A stretch of DNA of 64,000 nucleotides from Acanthosepion lycidas (taxonomy: Eukaryota > Mollusca > Cephalopoda > Sepiida > Sepiidae). This document shows, in pieces, positions 53,851 to 64,000 of the stretch. The notes under the pieces are model-generated. The model made no database searches and was not told the origin of the DNA. It saw only the letters and a list, made by a program, of their open reading frames with translations. The position numbers and the translations under genes were made by a program. How positions within the stretch are numbered: the first letter of the stretch is position 1; each line of letters opens with the position of its first letter. The stretch covers positions 50,249,157-50,313,156 of the forward strand of contig OZ010600.1 in the NCBI GenBank assembly GCA_963932145.1. The letters run 5' to 3'.

Positions 53851-54058
53851 TACGACTTTAAGGATCCAATAATAAAATTTCGGATATACGAACCGTACGA
53901 CTTTAAAGATCCAATAATAAAATTTCGGATATACGAACCGTACGACTTTAAAGATCCAATAATAAAATTTCGGATATACGAAGCGTACAACTTTAAGGAT
54001 CCAATAATAAAATTTCGGATATACGAACCGTACGACTTTAAGGATCTATTAATAATAT
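53851..54058. repeat. 45-bp minisatellite, ~4.6 copies, open in frame on both strands
   Basis: TACGACTTTAAGGATCCAAT... repeats at 53851, 53896, 53941, 53986 and 54031, exactly 45 apart, with only a few substitutions. As 45 is a multiple of three, a 15-residue motif (YDFKDPIIKFRIYEP) is read on the plus strand and another (SLKSYGSYIRNFIIG) on the minus strand. No larger gene context is visible. Confidence 0.97.
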
Positions 54059-54164
54059 AGTAAATATCAGTAAAAATGAATAATACTTTTTCGTAATAGT
54101 TCATCTCATCCAAAACAAAAATCATATTGATACTGTCATGCAAACCAATTCAGAAACGTCTAAA

Positions 54165-54490
54165 CTTTCTACTGTATACAACTACTTTCAGATCAAATGG
54201 CTTTTCAGCCTATGAATCTTGGTGATGAGCATACTTCTTCGAACCTTGTGGACTGTCGATATATAATCACAAAGGACTGTGCCAAATAACTGAAACCACG
54301 TGCACTTCAACAGCTGCAACAGCTAAAATGAATATCCCATGTCTCTGAAAGAGAAAATAATGGTATAATCGAATACTGACATTCCACTGTACTTCAGATA
54401 AACGGTTAGGAAGAAAACACCCATCAATCCTGGAAAGAGCGATGACAGCTCCTGGAGTGGAAAAACTTATCATCCTGAAAAATTATCTTA
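54165..54490. repeat. Interspersed repeat, copy 2 (pair of 27.7 kb)
   Basis: Collinear with 27735-28110: ATACAACTACTTTC, CTTCGAACCTTGTGG, GAAACCACGTGCACTTC, AAAGAGAAAATAATGGTATA. Internal indels; unknown family. 54490-55060 has no recognised feature. Confidence 0.7.
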
Positions 54491-55071
54491 AGAGAAACAT
54501 TTCATGAATTTCAACCACCAGCAGATCTGGCTGATTGGTCAATGAATGCCGAATGTTTCCTTATAAGGAAACGACTGCTATTACCATTAGTTTAAAAGCA
54601 ACACAAATTTGACGCTGAAAGAGTCCCAGGAATGGAAGATGAATTATGAGTTATATGTCAAAGCTGTCAAATGCTTACAGCTTATCTTGTTTATTAAGGT
54701 TCCTTGAGGCAAATGGAATGGAAGTTCAAATCTCATGGAGAACTTATGTTACGCTTAGGATGCCCGGGGTCTACTCCGTGTGATGGAATTGAAAACCTGA
54801 GTAAAGTTGCCATCAAAGCAAATAAAAGGGTAAAATAAATACCAATCAAAAATTAATAATTGCTTCCCCTGGTAAAAACTGAAGATCAAGGCAAACACGA
54901 GTCAAAAAATATTAAGAATATATTTACCAGAAAAATTCTTTCTCAAATTAAGGTGCGATCTATATTATTATATATGTCGAAAATTATAATTTTTTTTTTT
55001 TTTTTTTGTTGTAACTGAATTTTGTATAATTAACAAATTTTATCAACTTTTTTCTACCATAGGTAATAGCA

Positions 55072-55170
55072 CAATTCCCCATTAAAACTTACGGAAGGAT
55101 GTATAGAACAAAATACAGCAAGTGGACAAAATTGCAACGGAATTTAGAACAATTTGTTATAGTAAGTATT
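55072..55170 (+). CDS. Candidate 99-bp internal exon, unknown protein
   Basis: A pyrimidine tract and TTTTTTCTACCATAG make a good 3' splice site at 55059-55071, and GTAAGT follows at 55171. The 99 bases between are exactly 33 codons with no stop, reading VIAQFPIKTYGRMYRTKYSK then WTKLQRNLEQFVI, a basic and compositionally normal peptide unlike the low-complexity frames elsewhere. No neighbouring exon could be identified and no domain is recognised. It may be a chance combination in AT-rich DNA or part of a retroelement. Confidence 0.3.
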
Positions 55171-55254
55171 TGTAATGCCTAACTATAATAAAACCATTAG
55201 CAATGCTTTTCCAATAGTGAACTTCTCAGAACTACCAGGTGTTTTTAGCTTGCG

Positions 55255-55400
55255 AGTTGTGTAATGATAACGGCTCGGAATTGGAAATTGGAGAGCCAAC
55301 AACCAGTTCATGTCCGGTTCGCTGAATACCCTTCAGTAATATACGAATCCATTTCTTCTCCCCCTGTTATGGATTAATTAGTAGAACTCTCATGTATAAA
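55255..55400 (+). mobile_element. tRNA-derived SINE relic
   Basis: GGCTCGGAATTGGAAATTGG, then AACCAGTTCATGTCC, AATACCCTTCAGTAATAT, then CTCCCCCTGTTATGGATTAA: a diverged copy of the plus-strand SINE that follows at 55.55 kb, weaker in box B. Confidence 0.5.
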
Positions 55401-55549
55401 AATCATTATTAACTCCAAAAGAAACCTTACAATCTAAAAATAGTTTCTGTCTTTAAATAACCTGTAAAGGTTGATAAACAGTAAGAAATAGTTCAATCAA
55501 TCCAATAGGAAAATCATTATTAATTATTATCATTATTAGTGGAATGGAG

Positions 55550-55830
55550 GCACAGTGGAGTAATGAATAGGGTCTTGGATTGAGGAATCGAAGTGCCGAG
55601 TTCGAATTCTAGTCGAATCCATTACATCACTTACATGCTAGTACCCTTGAGAAAGCTATGAATCCTCTTCTTCTCACACACCCCAGCTATGGATAAATAG
55701 CGGGACAGACCGGCTTCTATAGCTTTGAATGGCAATTGGTCTACTGCAGGAAAAAAGATGTATCGAAAGATGCATGATCACCTAAGCGGGTATCAAGCAT
55801 GGCATATAACTGACTGACTGGCTGTGAACT
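55550..55830 (+). mobile_element. tRNA-derived SINE, plus strand
   Basis: Head GGCACAGTGGAGTAATGAAT (box A region), GAGTTCGAATTCTAG (box B), GTACCCTTGAGAAAGC, CCAGCTATGGATAAATAGC, GGCAATTGGTCTACTGCAGG, GATGCATGATCACCTAAGCG and a CTGACTGACTGGCTG end. Same family as 34.4, 41.0 and 41.4 kb, here in the opposite orientation with a single internal unit. Confidence 0.9.
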
Positions 55831-56071
55831 CATTATCATGGATTGCCATAGTAAAAGCACTCGCAGTGGTTTCCCTTAGTGGATTATATCCATTAAATTT
55901 CTCAATATGTTTTTTGTGTTTGCTATTTTATTACGAAGCGTGCCGGGAATCTAAAGCCTGTTGTAGTTTCCGTGGAAACAACCACAAGAACATAAATAAC
56001 AACTTTGGAAAGAGTAAGTTTTCAGTCATAAAACTATTTTTCTAGTATACATCACAAGTGCTTATGCATTT

Positions 56072-56345
56072 TCACCCGCGATGAACAAGATCCTGCATTT
56101 CGTTGGTTAAATGCTGTGCTGGCTTAACAGGCGCATGACCTGTTACACATATAAGTGTCACCATTAGCCACCGATTCACTGTGTTCACACCCACATTTTG
56201 GGCTCCGTAAGAGTTCACTAAAAATGGAACAATGCCGGTGAGTGTAATATTTTTCATATAGAGGCATTCACTGACACAGCTCTGCTTCGTATACACTTTC
56301 ATGGCAGACGCCATATTGCCAGACGCCATATTGCCAGACTTCGGA
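56072..56345 (-). pseudogene. Mariner-like transposase N-terminal helix-turn-helix fragment
   Basis: The minus frame (56452-56072) contains MASAMKVYTKQSCVSECLYM, then VNSYGAQNVGVNTVNRWLM. This is the first helix-turn-helix (HTH_48-like) of mariner transposases: a start, ~20 residues, then (YG)xxxVxVxTVxRWV. The remainder (LTNEMQDLVHRG) does not match the family. A 16-bp direct repeat (GACGCCATATTGCCA) just upstream duplicates the M-A-S segment. No catalytic domain. Confidence 0.65.
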
Positions 56346-56460
56346 TTAACTGCTATCTGTAACAAGGCATAAAAATTACTTGTTATTGGCAGGAAGATTA
56401 AACCTCTACTACGACACCACGAGAATCCACCTCTAACATCATGATCTATCATTATTATTA

Positions 56461-56461
56461 T

Positions 56462-56507
<46 letters not shown>

Positions 56508-56510
56508 TTC
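56461..56510. repeat. (TAG)n
   Basis: About 16 TAG units. Confidence 0.97.
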
Positions 56511-56514
56511 CTCC

Positions 56515-57560
56515 ATTAGGTCACGTAAAAAAGCAGCATATCACGATTAAAAAACGCTCGATTGTGACGAGTTGATGACAGATTACTATGGATGATCAAA
56601 ATTGACAATTTTTGCAAAGTAAGCGAACGCGGTTTTTCGTTTTTAACTAGTACTTCTTAAATATTAACATTTTTATTCAGCAATTATGTAATATCTCTTT
56701 TTTATTTCATACTTTCTTAATTAGGTAATTATTTAAAGTTTTTTATTAATTAGATAATTGTTTAAAATTTTTAAGGATTATGTCATGTATACATTTCCAT
56801 ACGTAGAAATTATGAACGTTTTTTTTCAATAAAATTTTTTTTAAATTACTTTAAAAATATTTGGCTGTTATGTGCTTTTCAAATTTCATTTCGTAAATTT
56901 ACTTTTCCATTAACGTTATCATTGCATTACGTGCTTGAAAGCAATAAAGAATTTTAAATAATTTTTGAAGTATTAAGAAGTTAATGAAAAAAAATTTTTA
57001 AATTTGTAAAAAATACATTATTCATCGAAAAAATTTTATTTCTTCACAAAATAATGTCCTTAGTATAACGTATTTATAAAAACAGGTGAAAGCTTTTCTA
57101 ATTAATTAATGTCATAGTTTTTTACATTTTTATTTTTATAATTCAGAGCAGATTTTCTATGATATGGGGTACAGTTTTACAAAAACAAACTGGTGATTTA
57201 CTTTCTACAAAGAGTCCTGTTTATAACTAATAAAACAAATCCCGCGCTTGAAGATTTAATTTCTCGAAATTTCATGAAAATATGTAAGTGGGTTGAAACA
57301 TGTTTAAAAAAAATCTCTTTTTAACAAGATTTTCTAAAAAAAAAACTTCAAAAATAATTTCATTTATTTGTGAATAAGTCCTGAAAGTTTCATTAAAATC
57401 CGACAATTATTTGATTTTTGCAAGAATTTTTAAACTTAGGTATCGAAAGTTTATGCCAAAAGTGGAGGTACTTATATATTTTTCTTAAAAGAATATTTTG
57501 ACTGATTAAGAGCTTTATGTGGGGTCTACAGCATGAAATGTGTGAATACCCTTGGTTTAA
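56515..57560. other. AT-rich, no recognised feature
   Basis: Very AT-rich, with runs of A and T and no gene, SINE or repeat unit I can name. Confidence 0.5.
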
Positions 57561-57589
57561 ATCACCATCATTAGTCACATAACAAGGTA

Positions 57590-57830
57590 TGGTTGTAGGG
57601 CTGCAGCTCAGCTGAGCACCTGACCAGGGCCGCCGCATATCTCGGTAAGTATCCATTCAAGCGTAGCGTCACTTCGGCCAAAGTAGACCTGGCGGATTCC
57701 ATCCATCTCCAGGTCAGACCAGAGCCGATGTACTCCAACTTGAACGCACGCCTTCATCACGGACACGAGGCCGTTAATTCAATCAGTGTAACACTCCCAC
57801 CTGGCCGCCGACTTCATTCTAGGAAGAGCG
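57590..57830 (+). pseudogene. Protein-coding repeat fragment, family shared with 59.4-59.6 kb
   Basis: Plus frame reads SAEHLTRAAAYLGKYPFKRS, VTSAKVDLADSIHLQVRPEP and continues MYSNLNARLHHGHEAVNSIS. The minus strand at 59570-59380 reads ATEHLTSYRHIPGLKAGEFF ... LSEEDLAESISTQIKPQLSP. The EHLT and DLA(D/E)SI-Q(V/I)(R/K)P agreement, also visible in DNA (AGACCTGGCGGA), shows a common coding origin. I do not know the protein; a retroelement gag-like product is one possibility. Confidence 0.5.
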
Positions 57831-58870
57831 ATACTGTGTGATTGCAGTAGTTCAATCCCATGTGCAGATGTGGCCTGCAGCCTTTCGAATCTCTAAATAA
57901 AGATTTGATATTCAATTTATAGATCTAACGTGACGTGAAAAAGCTGTTACCCAGCACGCATCCTGCACACTATTTGCAATAGAATTATCAGCTCAATGAA
58001 TTCCTCGAATTGGAAGAAAGAAGGTGAGCATTTCAAATGGACGTATTTTTTACTTTATTAAAAATTATTTTGACGGGCTTTGACCTTGGGCCTTATTCAG
58101 CGAAACATTGTATCTAATTAGCACTTCATGATTCAGAATGCATTGTCGACAAAAATGAATATTCTACAGTCGACCTCTAGTCAGAAAAATTTATTCTCCC
58201 CAAATTCTGCTCGGTCTATTAGAAGTAGGACTGTCCATTCGTAATTCATCGGACATATTCTCCAGAAAGTCAGTGCTGATAGGACTACCAAATCAGAAGT
58301 CCTGGAATATATTAAACAATATAGATATATCAATCAACATTGCTTAGACAGACATTTAATGGGAAGCCAGCGTCATCACTAGCACATTGATATTTTATTG
58401 CAGTTAATCTCTTATACTACTGAGTATCTATTGTTTGTTGCAGTTAGCGTACTTTGTTATTCATTCTACGGTTAATTAATAGTGAAATGATTGATGCTGT
58501 GTTCTAATTACCACATGTTGTGTTAATTGTAGTAAAGATCTTCGTTCAACAAAAAATGGTTTGCAAATGGTTGCTCGCCAGTAAAATGGCTCCATTGTTC
58601 CCATACAACTATGATTTCGGTAGCAATATCTGCATTTGTAAAAATAACAAATAAACACACGACTTTATATAAGCTATAGCAGAATATGGTATTGTCGAAT
58701 AACATATTTGCATTGTTCCAAGACATATAAGTAGACAGTCTTGCTTGCCAACTCGAACTTTTGGGGAGAAATTATTCCCGAACAGATCGTAACACAATGT
58801 AACTTCGACGATACTACTAACAGGTTTTATAATAGGTCCGTTCACTAGTGTTAATGGTACCTTATAACTG
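57830..58870. other. No recognised feature
   Basis: Short minus-strand frames of 60-118 codons at 58476-58965 have no recognised domain. Confidence 0.35.
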
Positions 58871-59060
58871 AGTACTACCTGCTGGGGTCCACCCTGACCC
58901 GCAGTGGTAGCACCTTTTAGGGTCCCAGCTATGTGCAAATAGTTAACCCACCAAACTGGAGTCAAAACACTATGAAAGTGTAAATATAGGTTTTGTTACC
59001 AGCAATATATTTTGGGACAAAAAAAAAGTACCAGCAATAAAAATCTTTAATTTAAGGTTG
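58870..59060 (+). repeat. Interspersed repeat, copy of the 43.5 kb family
   Basis: GCTGGGGTCCACCCTGACCC, GGTAGCACCTTTTAGGGTCC, GCAAATAGTTAACCC, AACACTATGAAAGTGTAAA and two ACCAGCAATA units. Confidence 0.8.
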
Positions 59061-59339
59061 ATATGACGTAAAACAAAACAAACTACCTGTTCCATGGCTG
59101 GGTCATCAACAACTAAACCTGCTCCCCTATGAGGCTTTTCTGATGAGGAGGGTGGCCAGACAACCAGCGGGATTAAAAGCAAAACTTGTCAAAGAGCAGA
59201 TGAACCTTCAATGGTCAACGGGCATTTAGCACAATTGGGTAAAATGGATTCCATAAATATGTATCCTGGCATGCGATGATGATACGACATGGCCAGGTAG
59301 AGGGCTTCCTAAACTGAATTATAGGGGCCAGAGCAGAGT

Positions 59340-59640
59340 GTTCCGCCGTTGAAATCAATGGCAACGTGTCCAGGACTAAGGCGAATCTTCAAGTTGAGGG
59401 CTCAACTGTGGCTTGATCTGAGTAGATATGGACTCCGCCAGGTCTTCTTCACTCAAGACACGCGACGCATAAATGAAGAATTCTCCGGCTTTCAACCCCG
59501 GTATATGGCGGTAACTGGTCAGATGCTCAGTTGCAAATACAATTTTTACACGGATCGGAGCGGCAGTGGGGAGTGTCAGACACGCGTATAACAAACACAA
59601 TAAACAAGACCACGACAGTCAATAAAATGTAAATAAAAAA
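59340..59640 (-). pseudogene. Protein-coding repeat fragment, second member (57.6 kb family)
   Basis: Minus frame 59600-59376 (74 codons) encodes TEHLTSYRHIPGL and EEDLAESISTQIKPQLSPQL. A homologous plus frame at 57.6 kb supports past coding use. No start context or domain; both copies are isolated fragments. 59640-60540 has no further recognised feature. Confidence 0.45.
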
Positions 59641-60544
59641 TAGTTTTATTTTTTCACTGCGGCCTGGTATTAGATGGTCCACAGCCCGGTACCAGGCGTG
59701 GCCCTGTGTTTGGAGACCGCTGCTCTAAAAGACTTAGAGAGCACCGATGTATATAAAAAAAACTTTAGAAAAAATAACTTGCAGAAAGATTCAACGTTAA
59801 ACATTTTAATGACAGAAATTGTTTGTGTCTGGGAAACGAAGTCAACCAATGAATTTGTTGCATGAAAATTCATCTCTATGTTACAAATGCGACCCTGCAA
59901 ACGACAATATAGCAAGCAGACATATTAGTCGATATATAGAAATCCCGATGCATAGAAAATGTTCCTTTCTTTTCCTTTTGCTAAAATAAACTAATTTTAG
60001 TAAAAAAACAATAAAGAGGCCTTGTCAAAAAACAATGGTTAGCGAACTAAACTTCGTAAATTCATAACCACACTAGGGTATTTAAAAAATTGAAATATGC
60101 TCAATCAAATTGAAGATTAAATTGTGTATATTACTGTTTGAGATCAATACATTAATTGGTAAACTCTAAGAGAAAAAAACTATTCACATATTAATCAAGA
60201 AAATAGATTTCATATAAGAATTAATCAATAAACTAAATGGTCATATTCATATATTTTAATTTGAATTTAATGATGATGGCTTTTGACTTGAAATTGAATA
60301 TTTAAGTGACAGGTGACGACAGTTACATGCAGGCGATGACGTCAGTGAGTAATTAAAAGATTTCATCGGCATAAGTCGCTGCAATTAACGAAAATATGAT
60401 CATTAATTAAGAGAGCAATTTAATAATAATATAATAATAATAATGATACTATTAGTACTACTACTAGTAATAATAATAATAATCTGTTTTATTCTTGTTG
60501 CATCGGACCAATGGCTGCTAACTAGAAATTACTTAGCATATATA

Positions 60545-60712
60545 CTGAAAAATTGATTCTGTGATAAATATCCAGAAACAATTGACCGTCTTGTATCAGG
60601 TTGCACAGTGTTAGCACCAAGTGAATATAAAACTCGGTATGACAGTGCGGACCAATATCTGCACTGGAAAATATGCAACACCTTCAACTCCACCCCCTAT
60701 AAAGAACCTCCT
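60545..60712 (+). pseudogene. Retroelement C-terminal ORF, 5' half interrupted by a LINE
   Basis: Plus frame: TIDRLVSGCTVLAPSEYKTR then YDSADQYLHWKICNTF. This is the (E)TxDHIxxGCxxLAxxEYxxRHDxVAxxLHWxIC block that normally precedes NWYEHHPEPV in this retroelement family. That next block is found only at 62.95 kb, on the far side of the LINE, in frame with the family order, so the LINE interrupts the ORF. Confidence 0.8.
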
Positions 60713-60733
60713 ACCACTAGAATTTCGTTCTAG

Positions 60734-62907
60734 TATCAACGAGCTGACTGGGACGCGTTCCGTGATTTCCTCCGCGATGTCCCCTGGGATGGAGTCTTTA
60801 AGCTCCCAGTCCAAGAATGTGCTTCTGAAGTCTCTTCCTGGGTTAAAGCTGGAATCGACGCTTTCATCCCATCAAGGAAATATAGGGTCAAGTCGCGCTC
60901 CTCCCCCTGGTTCTCGGCTGCTTGCTCAGCGGCCATCGCCCATAGGAACCACTACTTCCACCTATTCCGTAGCGACATGTCTGACTGCAATAGACGTCTC
61001 TTTGCCTCCGCCCGTAACGAATGTAAGCGTGTCCTCAACGATGCTAAGTCACTATTTGCGGCTCGGATGAAGGAACGTATTGCATCTCGCAAATTTGGCT
61101 CCAAAGATTATTGGCGTCTCTGCAAGAGCGTATTGAACAATTGCAAACCCTCTATACCTCCTTTATTCAACCAGTTCGAAGTCCTGACCTCCTCTACCGA
61201 CAAGGCTGAATGCTTTGCTTGGAAATTTTCATTCAACTCGACACTCGACTCTTCCAGTGTACCCATACCCGACTTCCCTCTTAGAACTGAGGCCATATTG
61301 AGTGGGTTAAACATAACCCCATCTTTGGTACTCGGCGTTATCTCCAATTTAGACCCCAACAAGGCTAGTGGTGGAGACGGGATACCAGCCATTGTCTTGA
61401 AGAAATGCGCGCCTGAACTGGCGCCCGCCCTTTCTAAACTATACAACAACTGCCTCAAGGAATCTTGTTTTCCTGAGTGCTGGAAGTCCTCTTCGATCGT
61501 TCCTGTCTTCAAGAACTCCAGCGACCCCTCTGACCCTTCCAACTACCGTCCTATCAGTCTCCTTCCCCTCTTCGGCAAAGTCTTCGAAGCCCTAATCAAT
61601 ACAGGGGTGGTTAACCACCTCACATCCCATAATCTGCTCTCAGACAAGCAATATGGTTTCCGCTTTGCCCGATCTACAGCCGATGTGCTTACGGTCATCA
61701 CTCAAACAGTCTACCGAGCTCTTCAAAATAACGGGGAAGCCCGAGCCGTGGCACTAGACATCTCCAAAGCATTTGATAGGGTTTGGCATGCCGGCCTTCT
61801 TCGCAAGCTCCAGAGTTATAGCATTACGGGTCGATTACAAAACCTAATACGATCATTCCTGTCAAACCGTAAATTGAAGGTCGTTCTCAATGGATTCTCC
61901 TCCAGTTCCTATCCCACGAACGCAGGTGTTCCTCAAGGCTCCATCCTAGGCTCCACTCTATTCCTTATCTACATAAATGACCTTCCTGACGCAATAACTT
62001 CCCAAGTTGGCATCTACGCGGATGACACCACAATTTATTCCTGTCTCAAAAACAAATCTAGTCTCGCTGACAAAACTCGCTTGACCGTGCGTCTCGTAAA
62101 GGACCTCCAATCGATTGTGAACTGGGGCATGAATTGGCTGATCAACTTCAACGCTTCCAAGACAAAACTGCTCTCTATTAATCACCACAGAGACCCTTCC
62201 CTTCCCTCCATTAGAATGTCTGACGCTCAACTTCTCGAGAGCAACTCTCTGCGGCTTCTCGGTCTCACGTTGACTGCTGACCTGAGATGGAATAACTACA
62301 CTGAATCAATTGCCTCATCCACTGCAAGGAAAGTTGGCTCCCTGAGCCGCGCCAGGAAGTTTTTCTCCCCGGAGTCGATCCTCCATATCTACAAATCAAC
62401 AATTCGCCCTTGCATGGAGTATTGCCGCCATATATGGTCTGGTGCCCCTTCTGTTTGCCTCGGGGTTCTTATTAGGCTCCAGAGGCGGATATGCAATGTA
62501 GTTGGCCCTGCCATGGCGTCTCGTCTACAGTCACTTTCTCACAGACGCACCGTCGCCTCCCTCTGTCTGTTCTACAAATACTTTCATGGAAATTGCTCCG
62601 AGGAGTTGCATTCCGCTCTCACCCCTTCACTGTCGAAACTCCTAAATGTAGCCGTCTCTTCTACTCTAATAGCTTCATGTCTCGCACCTTTCGCCTGTGG
62701 AACTCCCTTCCCTTTTCCTGTTTCCCTGTGAGCTATAATCTCCAGCTATTCAAGTGTAATGTCAATCGACATCTCCAGTTGCCTTGATCTATCCACTACC
62801 CTCATCCTTTCTTCTATCACTCCTATCTGATCTTGCTCTAAATTTTATGTAACCCCTTGCGTCCTAGTGGCTTCCCGCCTTGCTTGGGGTGAAATGCTTT
62901 AAAAAAA
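60734..62907 (+). pseudogene. Jockey/BS-like LINE: endonuclease-RT linker, reverse transcriptase and 3' UTR
   Basis: Open from 60734 (after a TAG at 60731) to 62731, 665 codons; the first Met at 60977 is internal and not a true start. Upstream of it, ADWDAFRDFLRDVPWDGVFK and SSPWFSAACSAAIAHRN are the usual linker between endonuclease and RT. Numbered from the Met: NLDPNKASGGDGIP 124-137, SNYRPISLLP 188-197, motif A ALDISKAFDRVWH 259-271 (catalytic D261), GVPQGSILG 317-325, YADD 347-350 (catalytic DD) and the thumb with YKSTIRPCMEYCRHIW 472-487. The apurinic endonuclease is missing (5' truncation). After EELH (~545) a deletion shifts the frame; the true C-terminus (RSHPFTVETP ... NVNRHLQLP) continues in another frame to 62787. 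3' UTR ends with GGGGTGAAATGC and an A-run. Reverse transcription and target-primed integration are the family role. Confidence 0.93.
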
Positions 62908-62924
62908 AAGAAAGAAACTGTTAC

Positions 62925-63425
62925 GGGAAGGAAACTGCAAGAAACTGGTATGAATATCACCCAGACCCGGTTACAGAGATAGATGACCTGTAACCATTTT
63001 ATGGGATTTGACAATACACACAGACAGAACAATCAAAGGTAATCGCCCATATATCGTGACCATAAGAATAATATATCGCCATATATCAAAGACCATAAGA
63101 ATAGAATGTGCCTTCTTATTGACATGGAAGCACCTGCAGATTTTAATATATCTTTGAGAATCTTCAAAAAAACTATCAAAATAAAAAGATCTTGAAATAG
63201 AAATCTCAAAAGTGCGACACATGAGGACGACAATAATTCAAGTTATAGTTAGAGCCCTCAGATTGATTGGAAAAGGCTTAGATATATTTATTGAAGGGAT
63301 TTCTGGTAGTCTATGTCTTAAAGAAATACAAAAAAGTGTTCTCACAAGTACAGCCCACAATTTACAAAGTGTTTTATCTATGTAAGATGTGTGTGATCTT
63401 AGGTGACTTTTTTTGTGCTTTGCGT
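62925..63425 (+). pseudogene. Retroelement C-terminal ORF, 3' half
   Basis: Frames give CYGKETARNWYEYHPDPVTE, then with shifts NRMCLLIDMEAPADFNISLR, KDLEIEISKVRHMRTTIIQV and LCLKEIQKSVLTSTAHNLQS before a stop. This continues the family order from 60545-60712. Several frameshifts show it was already decaying or decayed afterwards. Confidence 0.8.
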
Positions 63426-63429
63426 TTTG

Positions 63430-63522
63430 CAAAAAAGGATTAGTGTCATGAAAACATTTCTGAGCTAAGGTCTATTTTTAGAACCTGGAAGGAAAGGTCT
63501 ATACAACAGAAATCCAAGGAAA

Positions 63523-63553
<31 letters not shown>

Positions 63554-64000
63554 AAGAAGAAGAAGAATGTTATTAGAGACCCCAAACAAAAAGTGTCTCC
63601 TCATTGATATGACAGGCCTTGTGGACTGCAACGTATCTTTGAAGATCTTCAAAAAGCTATCAAAATACAAGGACTTTGAAATCGAAATGAAATCTCGAAA
63701 ATGTGGCATATGGGAACATCAACAATTCCTGTTGTAGTTGGAGCCCTAGGACGGGTTGGAAAAGATTCCAGTAGACTAATTGAAGGGATTCCTGTAAGCC
63801 CTTGCCTTAAAGAAATGCAAAAAAAAATTGTTCTCACCAGTACAGCCCACAACTTATGTAGGGCTTTATCTATGTAAATGTTTTGTTTTTTTTTGTTTTG
63901 TTTTTTTTGTGAGCGGAAAATGTCATGATGACATTTCTAACCTTAGGTCTCTGGTCGGGCCACGGAACGAAATGAGTACACACCAGAAATCAAAGGAAAG
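63430..64000 (+). pseudogene. Second, tandem 3' end of the same retroelement with an (AAG)n tail between
   Basis: After copy one's 3' UTR and (AAG)n (63520-63567), NKKCLLIDMT, YKDFEIEMKS, TIPVVVGALGRVGKDSSRL and MQKKIVLTSTAHNLCRALSM recur. The following 3' UTR matches the first (TTTGTGAGC/CATGAW-ACATTTCT, GAAATCMAAGGAAA), so two 5'-truncated copies lie head to tail, and the second runs off the window. Confidence 0.8.

Overview
The window is animal nuclear DNA, AT-rich and saturated with transposable elements, short tandem repeats and their decayed remains. I found no convincing host gene. The one candidate host feature is a single possible 99-bp exon near 55.1 kb. Long (TA)n and (GATA)n tracts, tRNA-derived SINEs, Jockey/BS-like and RTE-like LINEs, mariner/Tc1 relics and Penelope-like sequences together suggest a cephalopod mollusc, most likely an octopus. 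That assignment is an inference from repeat style and not from a diagnostic gene.

Layout. 0-5 kb: a SINE with clear target-site duplications, a 115-bp satellite array (1.76-3.56 kb) with an inverted copy at its left edge, a Tc1 relic and a low-copy repeat. 5-10 kb: a mariner 3' end, two LINE 3' ends and a duplicated unit holding a nested SINE rich in hairpins. 10-13.5 kb: (TA)n tracts, two foldback elements and a 0.96-kb-spaced duplication that preserves an empty site. 13.8-19.5 kb: mariner, LINE and retroelement ORF fragments, an 85-bp GATA higher-order repeat, and a mariner-type MITE splitting a LINE. 20-33 kb: a dense cluster of (TA)n-bounded foldbacks, hammerhead-ribozyme-like motifs and Penelope-type termini. 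33-44 kb: SINEs with an internal 98-bp amplification, an RTE relic running into a 0.5-kb polypurine tract, GAAA and GATA arrays. 44-49 kb: a Penelope-like GIY-YIG endonuclease relic, an inverted-terminal element with paired hammerheads and a decayed Tc1-superfamily transposase. 49-60 kb: LINE ends, MITEs, a 45-bp coding-like minisatellite, SINEs and a mariner helix-turn-helix relic. 60.5-64 kb: the best-preserved gene, a LINE reverse transcriptase inserted into another retroelement whose two halves flank it.

The most interesting pattern is recurring: short elements whose arms carry outward-facing hammerhead cores (CUGANGA ... GAAA ... UH) and which run into (TA)n or (GATA)n within a few tens of bases. 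Penelope-like elements are known to carry hammerhead motifs, and a Penelope-type endonuclease is present here. The double-ended, microsatellite-bounded foldback form seen at several loci may be an undescribed non-autonomous derivative. A second theme is mariner-derived MITEs that are perfect hairpins, including two identical 102-bp copies 26 kb apart whose ends resemble the human MADE1/Hsmar1 ends. All statements come from reading by eye; no alignment or folding program was run.
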